Part shown: positions 1 through 7,529 of the stretch, one piece after another | Layout: every line of letters starts with the position of its first letter | How positions within the stretch are numbered: the first letter of the stretch is position 1 | Assembly: GCF_000287675.1 (NCBI RefSeq) | Contig: NZ_ALJL01000023.1 | Span: forward strand, 1 to 64,000 | From: Lachnoanaerobaculum sp. ICM7 | GTDB lineage: Bacteria > Bacillota > Clostridia > Lachnospirales > Lachnospiraceae | Direction: 5' to 3' | Length of the DNA stretch: 64,000 nt | Notes under the pieces: generated by a model | Databases searched by the model: none | What the model saw: the letters and a program-made list of their open reading frames with translations, nothing else | Told to the model about the DNA's origin: nothing | Position numbers and translations under genes: made by a program

Positions 1-124
1 TAAGTGCTCTATCTCTTCTTTTTTCATTCAAATACTCTATGCCAACTATCACTATAAACACTAAAGTCAATATACTTGTAATTACTAGGATTACCTTAAG
101 TTTATTCTTCTCAATCGCATTCAT
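1..124 (-). CDS. Partial gene, membrane-anchored protein of unknown function (tandem copy 1)
   Basis: Only the first 41 codons lie inside the window; the gene runs off the left edge. The start codon is at 122-124 and the peptide begins MNAIEKNKLK, followed by a hydrophobic stretch (about residues 9-28) and then a charged segment. It is nearly identical, in DNA and protein, to the start of the intact gene at 174-830, and the alignment continues upstream of both start codons. This shows a recent tandem duplication. A single N-terminal membrane anchor with an outside domain is likely. I do not recognise the family and assign no function. Confidence 0.7.
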   Translation of the reverse strand, partial: MNAIEKNKLKVILVITSILTLVFIVIVGIEYLNEKRRDRAL

Positions 125-173
125 ATATTCCCCTTAGTTAAAATATTTCCATAATACTTTAATCGAAATTATT

Positions 174-830
174 TTAATATTTTTCGAATAAATCTCCTAA
201 ATACAATACCCCATATTCATATATGATTTTTTCTTCTCCAGTATCTGATTTATATGTTATTCTACCACTAAATCCCGTTCCGTCTAATCCAACCACATAA
301 AGAGCATACAGATAATATTCACCATTTTTTGTTAATTTGTGCATATATGTTGTCAGTTCATCTAAATTCTTTATTTCTTGAAACTCCTCCATTCCCTCTC
401 CCTCAGATATAGTCTTTGGTGGGATAGGAATTCCTGCTCCGTTCTCTCCACTTATTCTTATATGCTTCATATTGTCATTAAAATTATCTATATATTTCTG
501 TATATATTCATTTTTTATAATTTTGTAGTTGTAAAGACTCTGCTTCTCCCCTGATATATAATCTGTAATATCCTTAGTAACTATGTCAAGTAAACTTATA
601 TCACTCCCGTTTATAACCCAAGTATTCCCTTTATTATCACTGCATTCCAAGTCCATTCCCAGTGTACCTGCTAAAATTACTGTAGTAGATATTTCATTAT
701 AGTATTTAAGTGCTCTATCTCTTCTTTTTTCATTCAAATACTCTATGCCAACTATCACTATAAACACTAAAGTCAATATACTTGTAATTATTAGGATTAT
801 CTTAAGTTTATTTTTCTCAACCACATTCAT
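174..830 (-). CDS. Membrane-anchored protein of unknown function (tandem copy 2, intact)
   Basis: This is a 218-residue protein with one hydrophobic segment near residues 10-28 (ILIITSILTLVFIVIVGI), preceded by lysines. That pattern predicts an N-in membrane anchor with the remaining 185 or so residues outside the cell. The outer part is acidic and Tyr/Asn-rich. It has no cysteine pair, catalytic motif or repeat that I can name. The gene sits between a near-identical partial copy at 1-124 and a decayed copy at 855-947, so it belongs to a small tandem family. Base composition is AT-rich, as in accessory DNA. The start is ATG at 828-830, with a weak purine-rich stretch (AAGGAGAA) just upstream. 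Function unknown. Confidence 0.75.
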   Translation of the reverse strand: MNVVEKNKLKIILIITSILTLVFIVIVGIEYLNEKRRDRALKYYNEISTTVILAGTLGMDLECSDNKGNTWVINGSDISLLDIVTKDITDYISGEKQSLYNYKIIKNEYIQKYIDNFNDNMKHIRISGENGAGIPIPPKTISEGEGMEEFQEIKNLDELTTYMHKLTKNGEYYLYALYVVGLDGTGFSGRITYKSDTGEEKIIYEYGVLYLGDLFEKY

Positions 831-854
831 ATATTCTCCTTAGCCAAAACTGCT

Positions 855-947
855 TTAATACTTTTTGAATAGATCTCCCAAATACAATACCACATATTCA
901 TCTATGATTTTTCCTGCTCCATTTTCTCCACTTATCCTTATATGCTT
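855..947 (-). pseudogene. Decayed third copy of the 218-residue membrane protein gene
   Basis: Read on the minus strand, 855-928 encodes a C-terminus ending GDLFKKY-stop, which matches the GDLFEKY end of the intact neighbour. The match then jumps at about 928-947 to an internal part of the same gene (counterpart near 434-468). The rest is gone. The fragment has no start codon, so it is a remnant with an internal deletion, probably from recombination between tandem copies. The junction is placed by eye and may be off by several bases. Confidence 0.7.
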
Positions 948-1046
948 GGAAGTCCTATAAAAAACTTGACTCCTTCATTTTGAAAGGTTCTTATATACTC
1001 TTATCTTCATAGGTTTTAGCAATTATTTGTGTCAACTTTCTTATTA

Positions 1047-1856
1047 TTAACCTGCCCATGATATTTCTTCTCCATCAAAATAATCAACTAATCTCTCTTC
1101 CTCTATATAAAATTCACCTGTAGAACTTTCATAATCATCTTTTGTTGCATTAATATATCCCTTATCCCCATTCTCCGTTTTAAAATATATTAAGTTTTGC
1201 ATATCTGTTTCGTATAAATACAAAGCCTCCCCTTTATGATATGTAGTTATTTCATAAACAGCTGTTTTATCATTATACTTATATGCTTTAAGCTCTTTCA
1301 CTAATGTATGCTTAGAATCATTTATACTATAATTACCTTCTAAACTAAGCTTCAAATCAGAATTTATTAAATATATGCCTGTTGTATTTTGAAAGCCTAT
1401 AATATATTTTCTATCTTCCACATATAAACCCAAATTTTGATATGCAGATTTTATATATCCGTCTACAGCTGACATATATACTATATTTTCTTTATTCAAT
1501 CTATAGAACTCACTTATTCGTGTATCATTAACATAGTGAATTGCTATGCCAATACAATAATTACCATTGTTATCATTTATAATTACACTTTTCACACCCT
1601 CTTCACCATAGCCTATTGTTTTTTTATGATTATTTACCTCTACTGATATATAGCCATCCGCATCAATAAATACCTTTACTGAATCTGTCTCACCATCATT
1701 ATCAATGTCAATTTCGTATTTCTTATCATATTCTATAAAATTTACAGCATATCCCTCTTTATTAATTTCATTTGTAATATCTTTTTTATATATGCTACAG
1801 CTGGTTATTATAAATAAAAGCAATATTATTCTTTTCCTATTTTTATAATTCATCAT
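1047..1856 (-). CDS. Predicted surface lipoprotein of unknown function
   Basis: This is a 269-residue protein with a lipoprotein signal: basic start (NYKNRKR), hydrophobic core (IILLLFI) and a lipobox ITSC with the modifiable cysteine near residue 20. It should be lipid-anchored on the outer face of the membrane. Around residues 49-62 there is an Asp-rich loop (DIDNDGETDSVKV) of the type seen in calcium-binding beta-propeller or VCBS-like surface proteins. I cannot assign a family on that alone. The remainder is Tyr- and Asn-rich and looks like beta structure. It follows the tandem membrane-protein family on the same strand and may belong with it. AT-rich; no operon partner in the window. Confidence 0.6.
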   Translation of the reverse strand: MMNYKNRKRIILLLFIITSCSIYKKDITNEINKEGYAVNFIEYDKKYEIDIDNDGETDSVKVFIDADGYISVEVNNHKKTIGYGEEGVKSVIINDNNGNYCIGIAIHYVNDTRISEFYRLNKENIVYMSAVDGYIKSAYQNLGLYVEDRKYIIGFQNTTGIYLINSDLKLSLEGNYSINDSKHTLVKELKAYKYNDKTAVYEITTYHKGEALYLYETDMQNLIYFKTENGDKGYINATKDDYESSTGEFYIEEERLVDYFDGEEISWAG

Positions 1857-2240
1857 TTATTACCTCACATTTATAATATCTGATGCTATCTCTTTTAATT
1901 CCTCTATTATTACATATTTAATAGTATCTTATTATATTTAATAACATTTATGCCATAGCATTCTCCTACTACATAAATTTTTTTACACGCTCATAATATT
2001 ACCTTAATTATATCAAATCCTATGCTATTTTTCATTTGTTTTTTGTTCTATTTTTATAATGTATATTCATATAAAAATATCTCTCTGTCACAATAAGTCT
2101 CCACTATAATATTCTTACCAAAGATATTTCCGGTTGGTTCTGCAGGGAATAAAATTCATTATTTCCCGGTAGATTATTTAATTATTTAACATACTTGAAA
2201 TCATATTCACCTGCATTGTAAGATTTCACCAATTCTTCAC
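1857..2240. other. AT-rich intergenic stretch between divergent genes
   Basis: No convincing gene or RNA is visible. The left part should hold the promoter of the lipoprotein gene. Around 2143-2165 there is an imperfect inverted repeat (GGGAATAA versus TTATTTCCC) that could be a weak terminator or a relic. I looked for a T-box or trp leader ahead of the tryptophan synthase gene and did not find one. Confidence 0.4.
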
Positions 2241-2303
2241 TGGACTTAAATCTACTATCCATGTATACTTTAGAGTATAATATTTGCCGACATTCCGGCA
2301 AAT
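2241..2303 (+). promoter_or_regulatory. Probable trpB promoter with overlapping 8-bp inverted repeat
   Basis: A promoter-like pair is present: TGGACT at 2241-2246, 17 bases, then TATACT at 2264-2269. A second -10-like TATAAT lies at 2276-2281. Directly after it, ATTTGCCG (2282-2289) and CGGCAAAT (2296-2303) form a perfect 8-bp inverted repeat with a 6-base loop. The repeat lies where transcription would start, just upstream of the ribosome site AAAGGAGAG (2312-2320). It could be a repressor operator or a short 5' hairpin. No T-run follows, so it is not a terminator. Confidence 0.5.
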
Positions 2304-2325
2304 TTCACATGAAAGGAGAGAGTGT

Positions 2326-3690
2326 ATGGAGATACCTTATAAGATTTATTTAGAAGAAAATGAGATGCCAAAATATTGGTACAATGTAAGAGCTGATATG
2401 AAAAATAAGCCGGCTCCGCTTTTAAATCCCGGAACACATAAACCTGTGACTTATGAAGAGCTGTCACATGTATTCTGTGACGAGCTTGTTAAGCAGGAGC
2501 TTGATGATACCACCGCTTATTTTGAGATACCTGAGGCAATCAGATCATTTTACAGAATGTACAGACCTGCTCCACTTGTAAGAGCATACTGTCTGGAAGA
2601 AAAGCTGGGCACACCTGCAAAGATTTATTACAAATTTGAGGGAAATAATACCAGCGGAAGCCATAAGTTAAACTCAGCTATAGCTCAAGCCTACTATGCT
2701 AAAGAGCAGGGACTTAAAGGTGTTACCACAGAGACCGGTGCAGGACAATGGGGTACGGCACTTTCTATGGCATGTGCATACTTTGGACTTGACTGTAAGG
2801 TATATATGGTTAAGGTATCCTATGAGCAGAAGCCTTTCAGACGTGAGGTTATGAGAACATACGGTGCTACCGTCACACCTTCACCGTCTATGGAAACAGA
2901 AGTAGGAAGAAGAATTCTGGAAAGACATCCCGGCACCACAGGAAGTCTTGGATGTGCTATATCGGAGGCTGTAGAAAAGGCCACAACCACTGAAGGATAC
3001 AGATATGTTCTTGGCAGCGTACTTAACCAGGTTTTATTGCATCAATCAATTATCGGTCTTGAGACTAAGGCCGCACTTGATAAGTATAATATCAAACCTG
3101 ATATTATTATAGGCTGTGCAGGTGGCGGTTCAAACCTTGGCGGTCTTATATCTCCATTTATGGGTGAAAAGCTAAGAGGTGAAAGTGATGTAAGAATCAT
3201 TGCTATAGAACCCGCATCATGTCCAAGCTTTACAAGAGGAACATTTGCATATGACTTCTGTGATACAGGTATGATGACTCCGCTTGCAAAGATGTACACT
3301 TTGGGAAGTGATTTTATTCCTTCACCAAGCCATGCCGGCGGTCTCAGATATCATGGAATGAGTTCTACTCTCTCACAGCTTTATCATGACGGTTATATGG
3401 AGGCAGCTTCAGTAAATCAGACGGATGTATTTAAGGCTGCAGAATATTTTGCAAGAACTGAGGGTATTCTCCCTGCTCCTGAGAGCTCACATGCTATCTA
3501 TGCGGCTATTGAAGAAGCTAAGAAATGTAAAGAGAGCGGTGAAGAAAAAACCATCGTATTCGGACTTACAGGTACAGGCTACTTTGATATGGTTGCTTAT
3601 GAGAAATTCCATGACGGAAAGATGGATGACACTGTCCCATCAGATGAGGAACTTAAAAAATATGCAGCTATGTTGCCAAAGGTAGAGTAA
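2326..3690 (+). CDS. trpB: Tryptophan synthase beta chain, TrpB2-type
   Basis: The product is a PLP enzyme that joins indole and serine to make tryptophan. The GSHKLN motif at residues 111-116 carries the Schiff-base lysine (K114), and a glycine-rich loop GCAGGGSNLGG near residue 270 binds the PLP phosphate. The 454-residue length, with an N-terminal extension before the catalytic core, fits the long TrpB2 class rather than the roughly 400-residue TrpB1 that pairs tightly with TrpA. No trpA or other trp gene is in the window, which agrees with a stand-alone or indole-salvage role. I chose ATG at 2326 because AAAGGAGAG sits 5-6 bases upstream; a TTG 14 codons earlier would place the palindrome inside the gene. 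Confidence 0.9.
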   Translation: MEIPYKIYLEENEMPKYWYNVRADMKNKPAPLLNPGTHKPVTYEELSHVFCDELVKQELDDTTAYFEIPEAIRSFYRMYRPAPLVRAYCLEEKLGTPAKIYYKFEGNNTSGSHKLNSAIAQAYYAKEQGLKGVTTETGAGQWGTALSMACAYFGLDCKVYMVKVSYEQKPFRREVMRTYGATVTPSPSMETEVGRRILERHPGTTGSLGCAISEAVEKATTTEGYRYVLGSVLNQVLLHQSIIGLETKAALDKYNIKPDIIIGCAGGGSNLGGLISPFMGEKLRGESDVRIIAIEPASCPSFTRGTFAYDFCDTGMMTPLAKMYTLGSDFIPSPSHAGGLRYHGMSSTLSQLYHDGYMEAASVNQTDVFKAAEYFARTEGILPAPESSHAIYAAIEEAKKCKESGEEKTIVFGLTGTGYFDMVAYEKFHDGKMDDTVPSDEELKKYAAMLPKVE

Positions 3691-3698
3691 AGAATAAG

Positions 3699-3737
3699 GG
3701 GCTTTATTTCATAGTACAAGATTATGAAATAAAGCCC
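3699..3737. terminator. Bidirectional terminator between trpB and the ROK kinase gene
   Basis: A perfect 15-bp stem (3699-3713 with 3723-3737) encloses a 9-base loop. T-rich sequence follows on the plus strand, and a shorter T-rich tract follows on the minus strand. It lies between two convergent genes and can serve both. Confidence 0.85.
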
Positions 3738-3741
3738 TATT

Positions 3742-4692
3742 TTATTTATTCTCTATCAAATAATATATCGCACCGACAAGGCCGGCATCATTACCAAGTT
3801 TTGCAGGTACTATTTCAAGTCCTTCCAAGAATCTTGGCATTACCTTTTCATGTACCTTTTTACTCAAGACTTCTATAAACTCTTTTCTGCCGCTTACTCC
3901 ACCGCCTATAATAACCTGTTCAGGATTAAAGATATGAACAAGTGAAATAATTCCAAGTGAAATATCATCCACCCAATTATCAACTACCTGCCTTAACAGA
4001 CTGTTTGCAGGTAAGGCATCAAATATCTTTCTACCGTTGATATTTTCTTCAAAGTCTTTCGGAAAAGCTGTCGGATTTTCCTTTTGCAGTTTTGATACAC
4101 TCCTTACAAGCGCTGTTGTGGATGCATATCTTTCAAGACAACCTACATTTCCGCATGAACAGCCCTCTCCGCTTCCATGTATCACTATATGTCCTATCTC
4201 TCCTGCCAATCCTCTTTTACCAAGCAAGATCTTATCATCAACTATAATACCGCCGCCAACTCCGGTTCCTATGGTTATAGCAACGATATTTTTATAGCCT
4301 CTTCCCGCTCCTATCCATTTTTCACCGAGCGCTGCACTGTTTGCATCATTTATAACTATAGTTTTGACAGAATATTTCTTTTCAAAGCTTTCCTTTATCT
4401 TTGATCCTACCCAATTCTTTATATGTCCCGCGCTTCCGATAACTTCGCCTTTTTCGGAATCTATCTGCCCTGTAGCGGATACACCTATTCCTGATATTTC
4501 AGTGAAAGCAAGTCCGCTTGAAGCCACAAAATACTCCGTTTTTTCCAAAACAGTCTTAAGTATTGGAGTTTCATATCCGTCAAATGAAACCGAGAACTCA
4601 TCCTTGTGAAGTATGTTGCCGTTCTCATCAACAAGTCCGAACTTCGCTGCGGTTCCACCTATATCAATTCCCAAATACACTTTATTCATCAT
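3742..4692 (-). CDS. ROK-family sugar kinase (N-acetylmannosamine or glucose kinase)
   Basis: This is a 316-residue cytoplasmic sugar kinase of the ROK family. An N-terminal phosphate-binding motif DIGGT is at residues 10-14. A second ATP-contact loop, IGTGVGGGI, is near residue 140. The ROK zinc motif CSCGNVGCLE is near residues 180-190. Its start overlaps the stop of the lyase gene by ATGA (4689-4692), so the two are translationally coupled. That context favours phosphorylation of N-acetylmannosamine released from sialic acid (a NanK role). ROK specificity cannot be read from motifs, however, and glucokinase is the main alternative. Transcription ends at the shared hairpin at 3699-3737. Confidence 0.8.
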   Translation of the reverse strand: MMNKVYLGIDIGGTAAKFGLVDENGNILHKDEFSVSFDGYETPILKTVLEKTEYFVASSGLAFTEISGIGVSATGQIDSEKGEVIGSAGHIKNWVGSKIKESFEKKYSVKTIVINDANSAALGEKWIGAGRGYKNIVAITIGTGVGGGIIVDDKILLGKRGLAGEIGHIVIHGSGEGCSCGNVGCLERYASTTALVRSVSKLQKENPTAFPKDFEENINGRKIFDALPANSLLRQVVDNWVDDISLGIISLVHIFNPEQVIIGGGVSGRKEFIEVLSKKVHEKVMPRFLEGLEIVPAKLGNDAGLVGAIYYLIENK

Positions 4693-5603
4693 AAAAATTT
4701 CTTCTTGGCGTCAACTATCATTTTTGCCGCTGATTTTGCAATCTCTTTATCAGCATCTGTCAATGCAACCAAAGGTTTTCTTACGCTACCGATATCAAGT
4801 CCCTCATTAATTCTAAGAACTTCCTTTATCATAGCATACATATTTCCATATCCTGAAGTAAGAGCCGCTATAATGTCATTTACGCAGTACTGAATCTCAT
4901 TTGCCCTCTTCATATCGCCTGCCTCTATGCACTCATCCATTGCAAGAAAAAGCTCAGGCATTGCTCCATATGTTCCACCGATACCTGCTTTTGCGCCTAT
5001 TACTCTGCCTGAAACAAACTGCTCATCCGGACCGTTAAATACAATATAATCATCACCGCCGTCTCTTACAAAGCCTTGAATGTCAAATACAGGCATAGAA
5101 GAATTCTTTACACCTATAACATTCTTATTTTCTCTCATCTTTGCATAAAGGCCTCTGCTTAAAGCCACTCCGGCAAGCTGTGGTATATTGTATATAATAA
5201 AATCTGTATTCGGCGCGGCACTGCTGTAATCATTCCAATACTGTGCAATGGCATACTCGGGAAGCTTAAAATAAATAGGCGGAATCGCAGCAATTGCATC
5301 TACTTTAAGACTCTCTGCATGAGCTGCAAGCTCCATACCGTCCTTGGTATTATTACATGCTATATGGTTAATTATTGTAAGATCACCCTTAGCCTTCATT
5401 ACATTCTCAAGAACAACTTTTCTATCTTCAACGCTCTGATAAATACATTCACCCGAAGAACCGTTTACATATACTCCTCTGACCTTTTTATCCACAAAGT
5501 ACTCTGTAAGAGCTCTTACTCTCTCAGGACTGATCTCCCCGTTATCATCGTAACATGCATAAAATGCCGGAATGACTCCCTTGTACTTATCTAAATTTCT
5601 CAT
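4689..5603 (-). CDS. nanA: N-acetylneuraminate lyase / DHDPS-family aldolase
   Basis: This is a 304-residue (beta/alpha)8 aldolase of the DapA/NanA superfamily. Visible motifs are GSSGE near residue 50 (carboxylate binding), YNIP near residue 139 (catalytic Tyr) and GVKNSS near residue 165 (the Schiff-base Lys). GSSGE and NGPDEQ resemble sialic acid lyases more than dihydrodipicolinate synthases. It likely splits N-acetylneuraminate to pyruvate and N-acetylmannosamine, which the coupled kinase would then phosphorylate. No sialidase, nanE or sialic acid transporter is in the window, so the substrate is inferred. A palindrome at the predicted transcription start suggests repressor control. Confidence 0.8.
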   Translation of the reverse strand: MRNLDKYKGVIPAFYACYDDNGEISPERVRALTEYFVDKKVRGVYVNGSSGECIYQSVEDRKVVLENVMKAKGDLTIINHIACNNTKDGMELAAHAESLKVDAIAAIPPIYFKLPEYAIAQYWNDYSSAAPNTDFIIYNIPQLAGVALSRGLYAKMRENKNVIGVKNSSMPVFDIQGFVRDGGDDYIVFNGPDEQFVSGRVIGAKAGIGGTYGAMPELFLAMDECIEAGDMKRANEIQYCVNDIIAALTSGYGNMYAMIKEVLRINEGLDIGSVRKPLVALTDADKEIAKSAAKMIVDAKKKFL

Positions 5604-5633
5604 AATGCCTCCTTATTGTAGAGATAATACCAA

Positions 5634-5695
5634 GAGGGTCAAATATCTTTGACCCTCCATCATATAATTATAAGCTTAGAATATCACTCATTGAA
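5634..5695 (-). promoter_or_regulatory. nanA promoter with palindromic operator at the transcription start
   Basis: On the minus strand, TTCAAT (5690-5695), 17 bases, and a perfect TATAAT (5667-5672) form a promoter. Ten bases past the -10 is a perfect 10-bp inverted repeat, GAGGGTCAAA with TTTGACCCTC (5634-5643 and 5648-5657, 4-base gap). No T-run follows on either strand, so it is better read as an operator (RpiR- or GntR-like control would be usual for sialic acid genes) than as a terminator. Confidence 0.55.
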
Positions 5696-5780
5696 TAGTT
5701 TTTCAATAAAAATAATTATTTTGAAATCATTTTCTGAACTTTCTATGCTTTATTATTTTTATAAATTCTATCCTATGACT

Positions 5781-6131
5781 TTACTGCCATTTGTTCTGCC
5801 ACTCACTCTCCTTAAAACCTACCAAAGCAAAATCGTCTCCCAAAACTATAGGTCTTTTTATGAGCATTCCGTTTTCTGCAAGCAATTTAAGCTTTTCGTC
5901 ATCACTCATAGTATCCATTTTTTCTTTGATATTCAGCTCTCTGTAGAGCATACCGCTTGTATTAAAAAGCTTCTTTATAGGAAGGCCTGAATACTCCAAA
6001 ACCTTCTTTAACTCTTCCACGCTTGGAGTCTCCTCCACAATATTCTTTTCCGTAAACTCCACATTTTTATCTCTTAGCCACTTTCTTGCCTTCACACAAG
6101 TTGAACATTTCGGATAATGAAATACTAACAT
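5781..6131 (-). CDS. ArsC/Spx-family thioredoxin-fold protein
   Basis: This is a 116-residue thioredoxin-fold protein with an N-terminal CSTC motif (residues 9-12) and the KRPIVLGDD segment near residue 92, both typical of the ArsC/Spx/YffB family. Members are either glutaredoxin-linked arsenate reductase-like enzymes or Spx/MgsR-type regulators that bind the RNA polymerase alpha subunit under thiol stress. The CxxC form is found in Spx proteins. No arsenic genes are nearby, so a redox-regulator or unknown role is more likely than arsenate reduction. It is monocistronic, with RBS AAAGGAGGAG close to the ATG, and is preceded by the terminator of the chaperone cassette. Confidence 0.75.
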   Translation of the reverse strand: MLVFHYPKCSTCVKARKWLRDKNVEFTEKNIVEETPSVEELKKVLEYSGLPIKKLFNTSGMLYRELNIKEKMDTMSDDEKLKLLAENGMLIKRPIVLGDDFALVGFKESEWQNKWQ

Positions 6132-6157
6132 AAAATCTCCTCCTTTAATAAACTAAA

Positions 6158-6191
6158 AATAGTCCGGCTTAAAATAAAGCCAAACTATTTT
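6158..6191 (-). terminator. Terminator after the toxin-antitoxin-chaperone cassette
   Basis: The stem AAATAGT-nn-GGCTT (6158-6171) pairs with AAGCC-nn-ACTATTT (6178-6191), with one 2-base internal mismatch. T-runs follow on both strands. It lies just past the stop of the SecB-like gene. Confidence 0.75.
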
Positions 6192-6221
6192 TTTAATACT
6201 GTTTTTTAGATATACTATATA

Positions 6222-6599
6222 TCACTTTAACTTCTGCGTATTAATCGGCGGAAGTATAATCGGAGCCATACCGGGCTGCGATGTCAATAGGGTAACTTGA
6301 CTTCTAATAAATGGAAACATTATCGCAACCGTATTTGTATTTATTATTGACTCTTCTCTTGAATGATCCTCCGACTCATATAAAAATTGTGCTTCCGCTA
6401 CCAATTCTATGTTCATATCATCCTTCTCAATTTTAGTTGTCAATATTACATTGTATTCATGGTTACCGATAGGAATGATACCCTTCTTTATATCTGCATT
6501 AAGTTCACCATTTTTAATAACCTTATCCCTCACAAATGAAAATTTGCTAAAATAAAAGTTCTTCATTTGTAGGCTTGATCTAATGTCCTTAATATCCAT
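6222..6599 (-). CDS. SecB-like chaperone of a CmdTAC-like cassette
   Basis: This is a 125-residue protein resembling the export chaperone SecB. The C-terminal block runs NTVAIMFPFIRSQV, then LLTSQPGMAPIILPPIN, which matches the SecB pattern ([27 protein letters not shown]). Classical SecB is mainly proteobacterial. Outside that group SecB-like proteins often belong to toxin-antitoxin-chaperone modules, where the chaperone protects an unstable antitoxin. Here it is the third gene after an ADP-ribosyltransferase-like toxin candidate and a small acidic protein, so I read it as the chaperone of that cassette. The start is ATG at 6599 with GAGG about 5 bases upstream, 10 bases after the previous stop. 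A GTG two codons earlier is also possible. Transcription ends at 6158-6191. Confidence 0.75.
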   Translation of the reverse strand: MDIKDIRSSLQMKNFYFSKFSFVRDKVIKNGELNADIKKGIIPIGNHEYNVILTTKIEKDDMNIELVAEAQFLYESEDHSREESIINTNTVAIMFPFIRSQVTLLTSQPGMAPIILPPINTQKLK

Positions 6600-6609
6600 T
6601 CTCACCTCA

Positions 6610-6864
6610 CTAAGCAGCTAAGCCAATATCCTGTTGTATACAGCCATCATCTAAATATACTGTATCCATATTCGCTACTATAGCTGAATCATTCTTATAT
6701 ATAAATTTTTCATCATAGGATACTGCTGTATTTTCTTCTTCTGCGATGAAGCTTACTCCAAATAATGACTCAAATGTATCCGGAGTATCAGCTTCTGTCA
6801 GTGAAATATCATATCCAAACTGCTCTTTCGCATACATTATAAACTTGTCCATCAAACTATTCAC
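6610..6864 (-). CDS. Small acidic protein, candidate antitoxin of a CmdTAC-like cassette
   Basis: This is an 84-residue, strongly acidic protein (many Asp/Glu, few basic residues) with no recognisable DNA-binding motif. It starts with GTG at 6862-6864, inside the last codons of the upstream gene (8-base overlap), with a strong GGAGG 8 bases upstream. The two proteins should therefore be made in step. Its place between an ADP-ribosyltransferase-like gene and a SecB-like chaperone gene fits an antitoxin whose folding depends on the chaperone. In such systems the antitoxin's C-terminal tail is the chaperone-dependent part; here the tail (about residues 55-84) mixes hydrophobic and acidic residues. 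The antitoxin role is inferred from position and size only. Confidence 0.6.
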   Translation of the reverse strand: MNSLMDKFIMYAKEQFGYDISLTEADTPDTFESLFGVSFIAEEENTAVSYDEKFIYKNDSAIVANMDTVYLDDGCIQQDIGLAA

Positions 6865-7444
6865 CCTGCTTACCTCCTATTCGAATATTGCTGATTATAC
6901 CGGTATCTTTTACACAATATATTGTCTCTACTCCAAAAACCATGTCTAATGAATCTGCAAACTCAATTGTGTGCTCATATAATGGTTGTGGACGTTGTTT
7001 AAAATTACCTATTATCAACCTGTAATGTTTTTCTTCAGCATAAAACGAAATCAACATAGACCTCAATAAAATTTTCCTCTCTACTTCATCATCAACTCCT
7101 TCAATAATAATTTTATAATCATCTGATAACGTTGAATTGACAAAGCTTTCAAAATCGTCCACGTCTTTTTTTACCCTTAAGTCAAATGTTTCATCCTTGT
7201 ATATATCTTCTATATCAGCTAAAATAACTGTTGCCTTAATACTACCTTTGCCCTTTTGCTTTAACTCATTGCATTTTCTTTTAGCTGCCCACCAGGCTTT
7301 CGCCTTTATATCATAGAAATATACACCTTCTCCACACCAACTTGTCTTATCTCCTCTTAAAGTGAAGCCATTGGTTTTAATATCTTCTGCAGATGCAATA
7401 TCTGTCCCATGGCTTAGATTATAGTAGCTTTCAGTATATCTCAT
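6857..7444 (-). CDS. ADP-ribosyltransferase-like protein, candidate toxin (CmdT-like)
   Basis: This is a 195-residue protein whose N-terminal third has the pattern of small PARP/ART-fold enzymes. It has SHGT (H12-G13-T14), then a spaced segment ending in NGF (residues 25-27), then WCGEGVYFYD (36-45) with an Ala/Trp-rich helix after it. In ART-fold proteins the HGT and G-x-YF elements line the NAD site. The rest is charged and unfamiliar. It is followed by a small acidic protein and a SecB-like chaperone, the same three-part order as CmdTAC, where the toxin ADP-ribosylates mRNA during phage infection. I chose ATG at 7442-7444, with GGAG 5 bases upstream, over a TTG ten codons earlier that has no ribosome site. 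Activity and target are inferred. Confidence 0.65.
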   Translation of the reverse strand: MRYTESYYNLSHGTDIASAEDIKTNGFTLRGDKTSWCGEGVYFYDIKAKAWWAAKRKCNELKQKGKGSIKATVILADIEDIYKDETFDLRVKKDVDDFESFVNSTLSDDYKIIIEGVDDEVERKILLRSMLISFYAEEKHYRLIIGNFKQRPQPLYEHTIEFADSLDMVFGVETIYCVKDTGIISNIRIGGKQGE

Positions 7445-7482
7445 TATTTCTCCATGTGACCAATACTCTCTCAATAATATAT

Positions 7483-7509
7483 ATTATATTCTAACATTTT
7501 TCTATGTTA
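7483..7509 (-). promoter_or_regulatory. Putative promoter and operator of the CmdTAC-like cassette
   Basis: On the minus strand a TATAAT (7483-7488) precedes the toxin gene by about 40 bases. Just upstream, TAACAT and ATGTTA (7492-7497 and 7504-7509) form a 6-bp inverted repeat within the -35/-10 spacer, where an autorepressor could bind. The -35 box is poor, which would suit a weak or activated promoter. Confidence 0.4.
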
Positions 7510-7529
7510 TTATCTATACAATTAAAAAT

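Noticed and set aside
2041-2325. T-box or trp attenuator ahead of trpB
   Set aside because: No T-box core sequence, no specifier stem and no terminator before the gene; only a short inverted repeat is seen.
5709-5722. 14-bp AT-only palindrome AAAATAATTATTTT upstream of nanA
   Set aside because: Pure A/T symmetry is expected by chance in such AT-rich spacers.
5781-6131. Reading the ArsC/Spx-like gene as an arsenic resistance gene
   Set aside because: No arsB, arsR or other arsenic gene is nearby, and the CxxC form also fits Spx-type regulators.
7445-7474. Longer start (TTG at 7474) for the ART-like gene
   Set aside because: No ribosome site; the ATG at 7444 has GGAG at the right distance and gives a start closer to the HGT motif.
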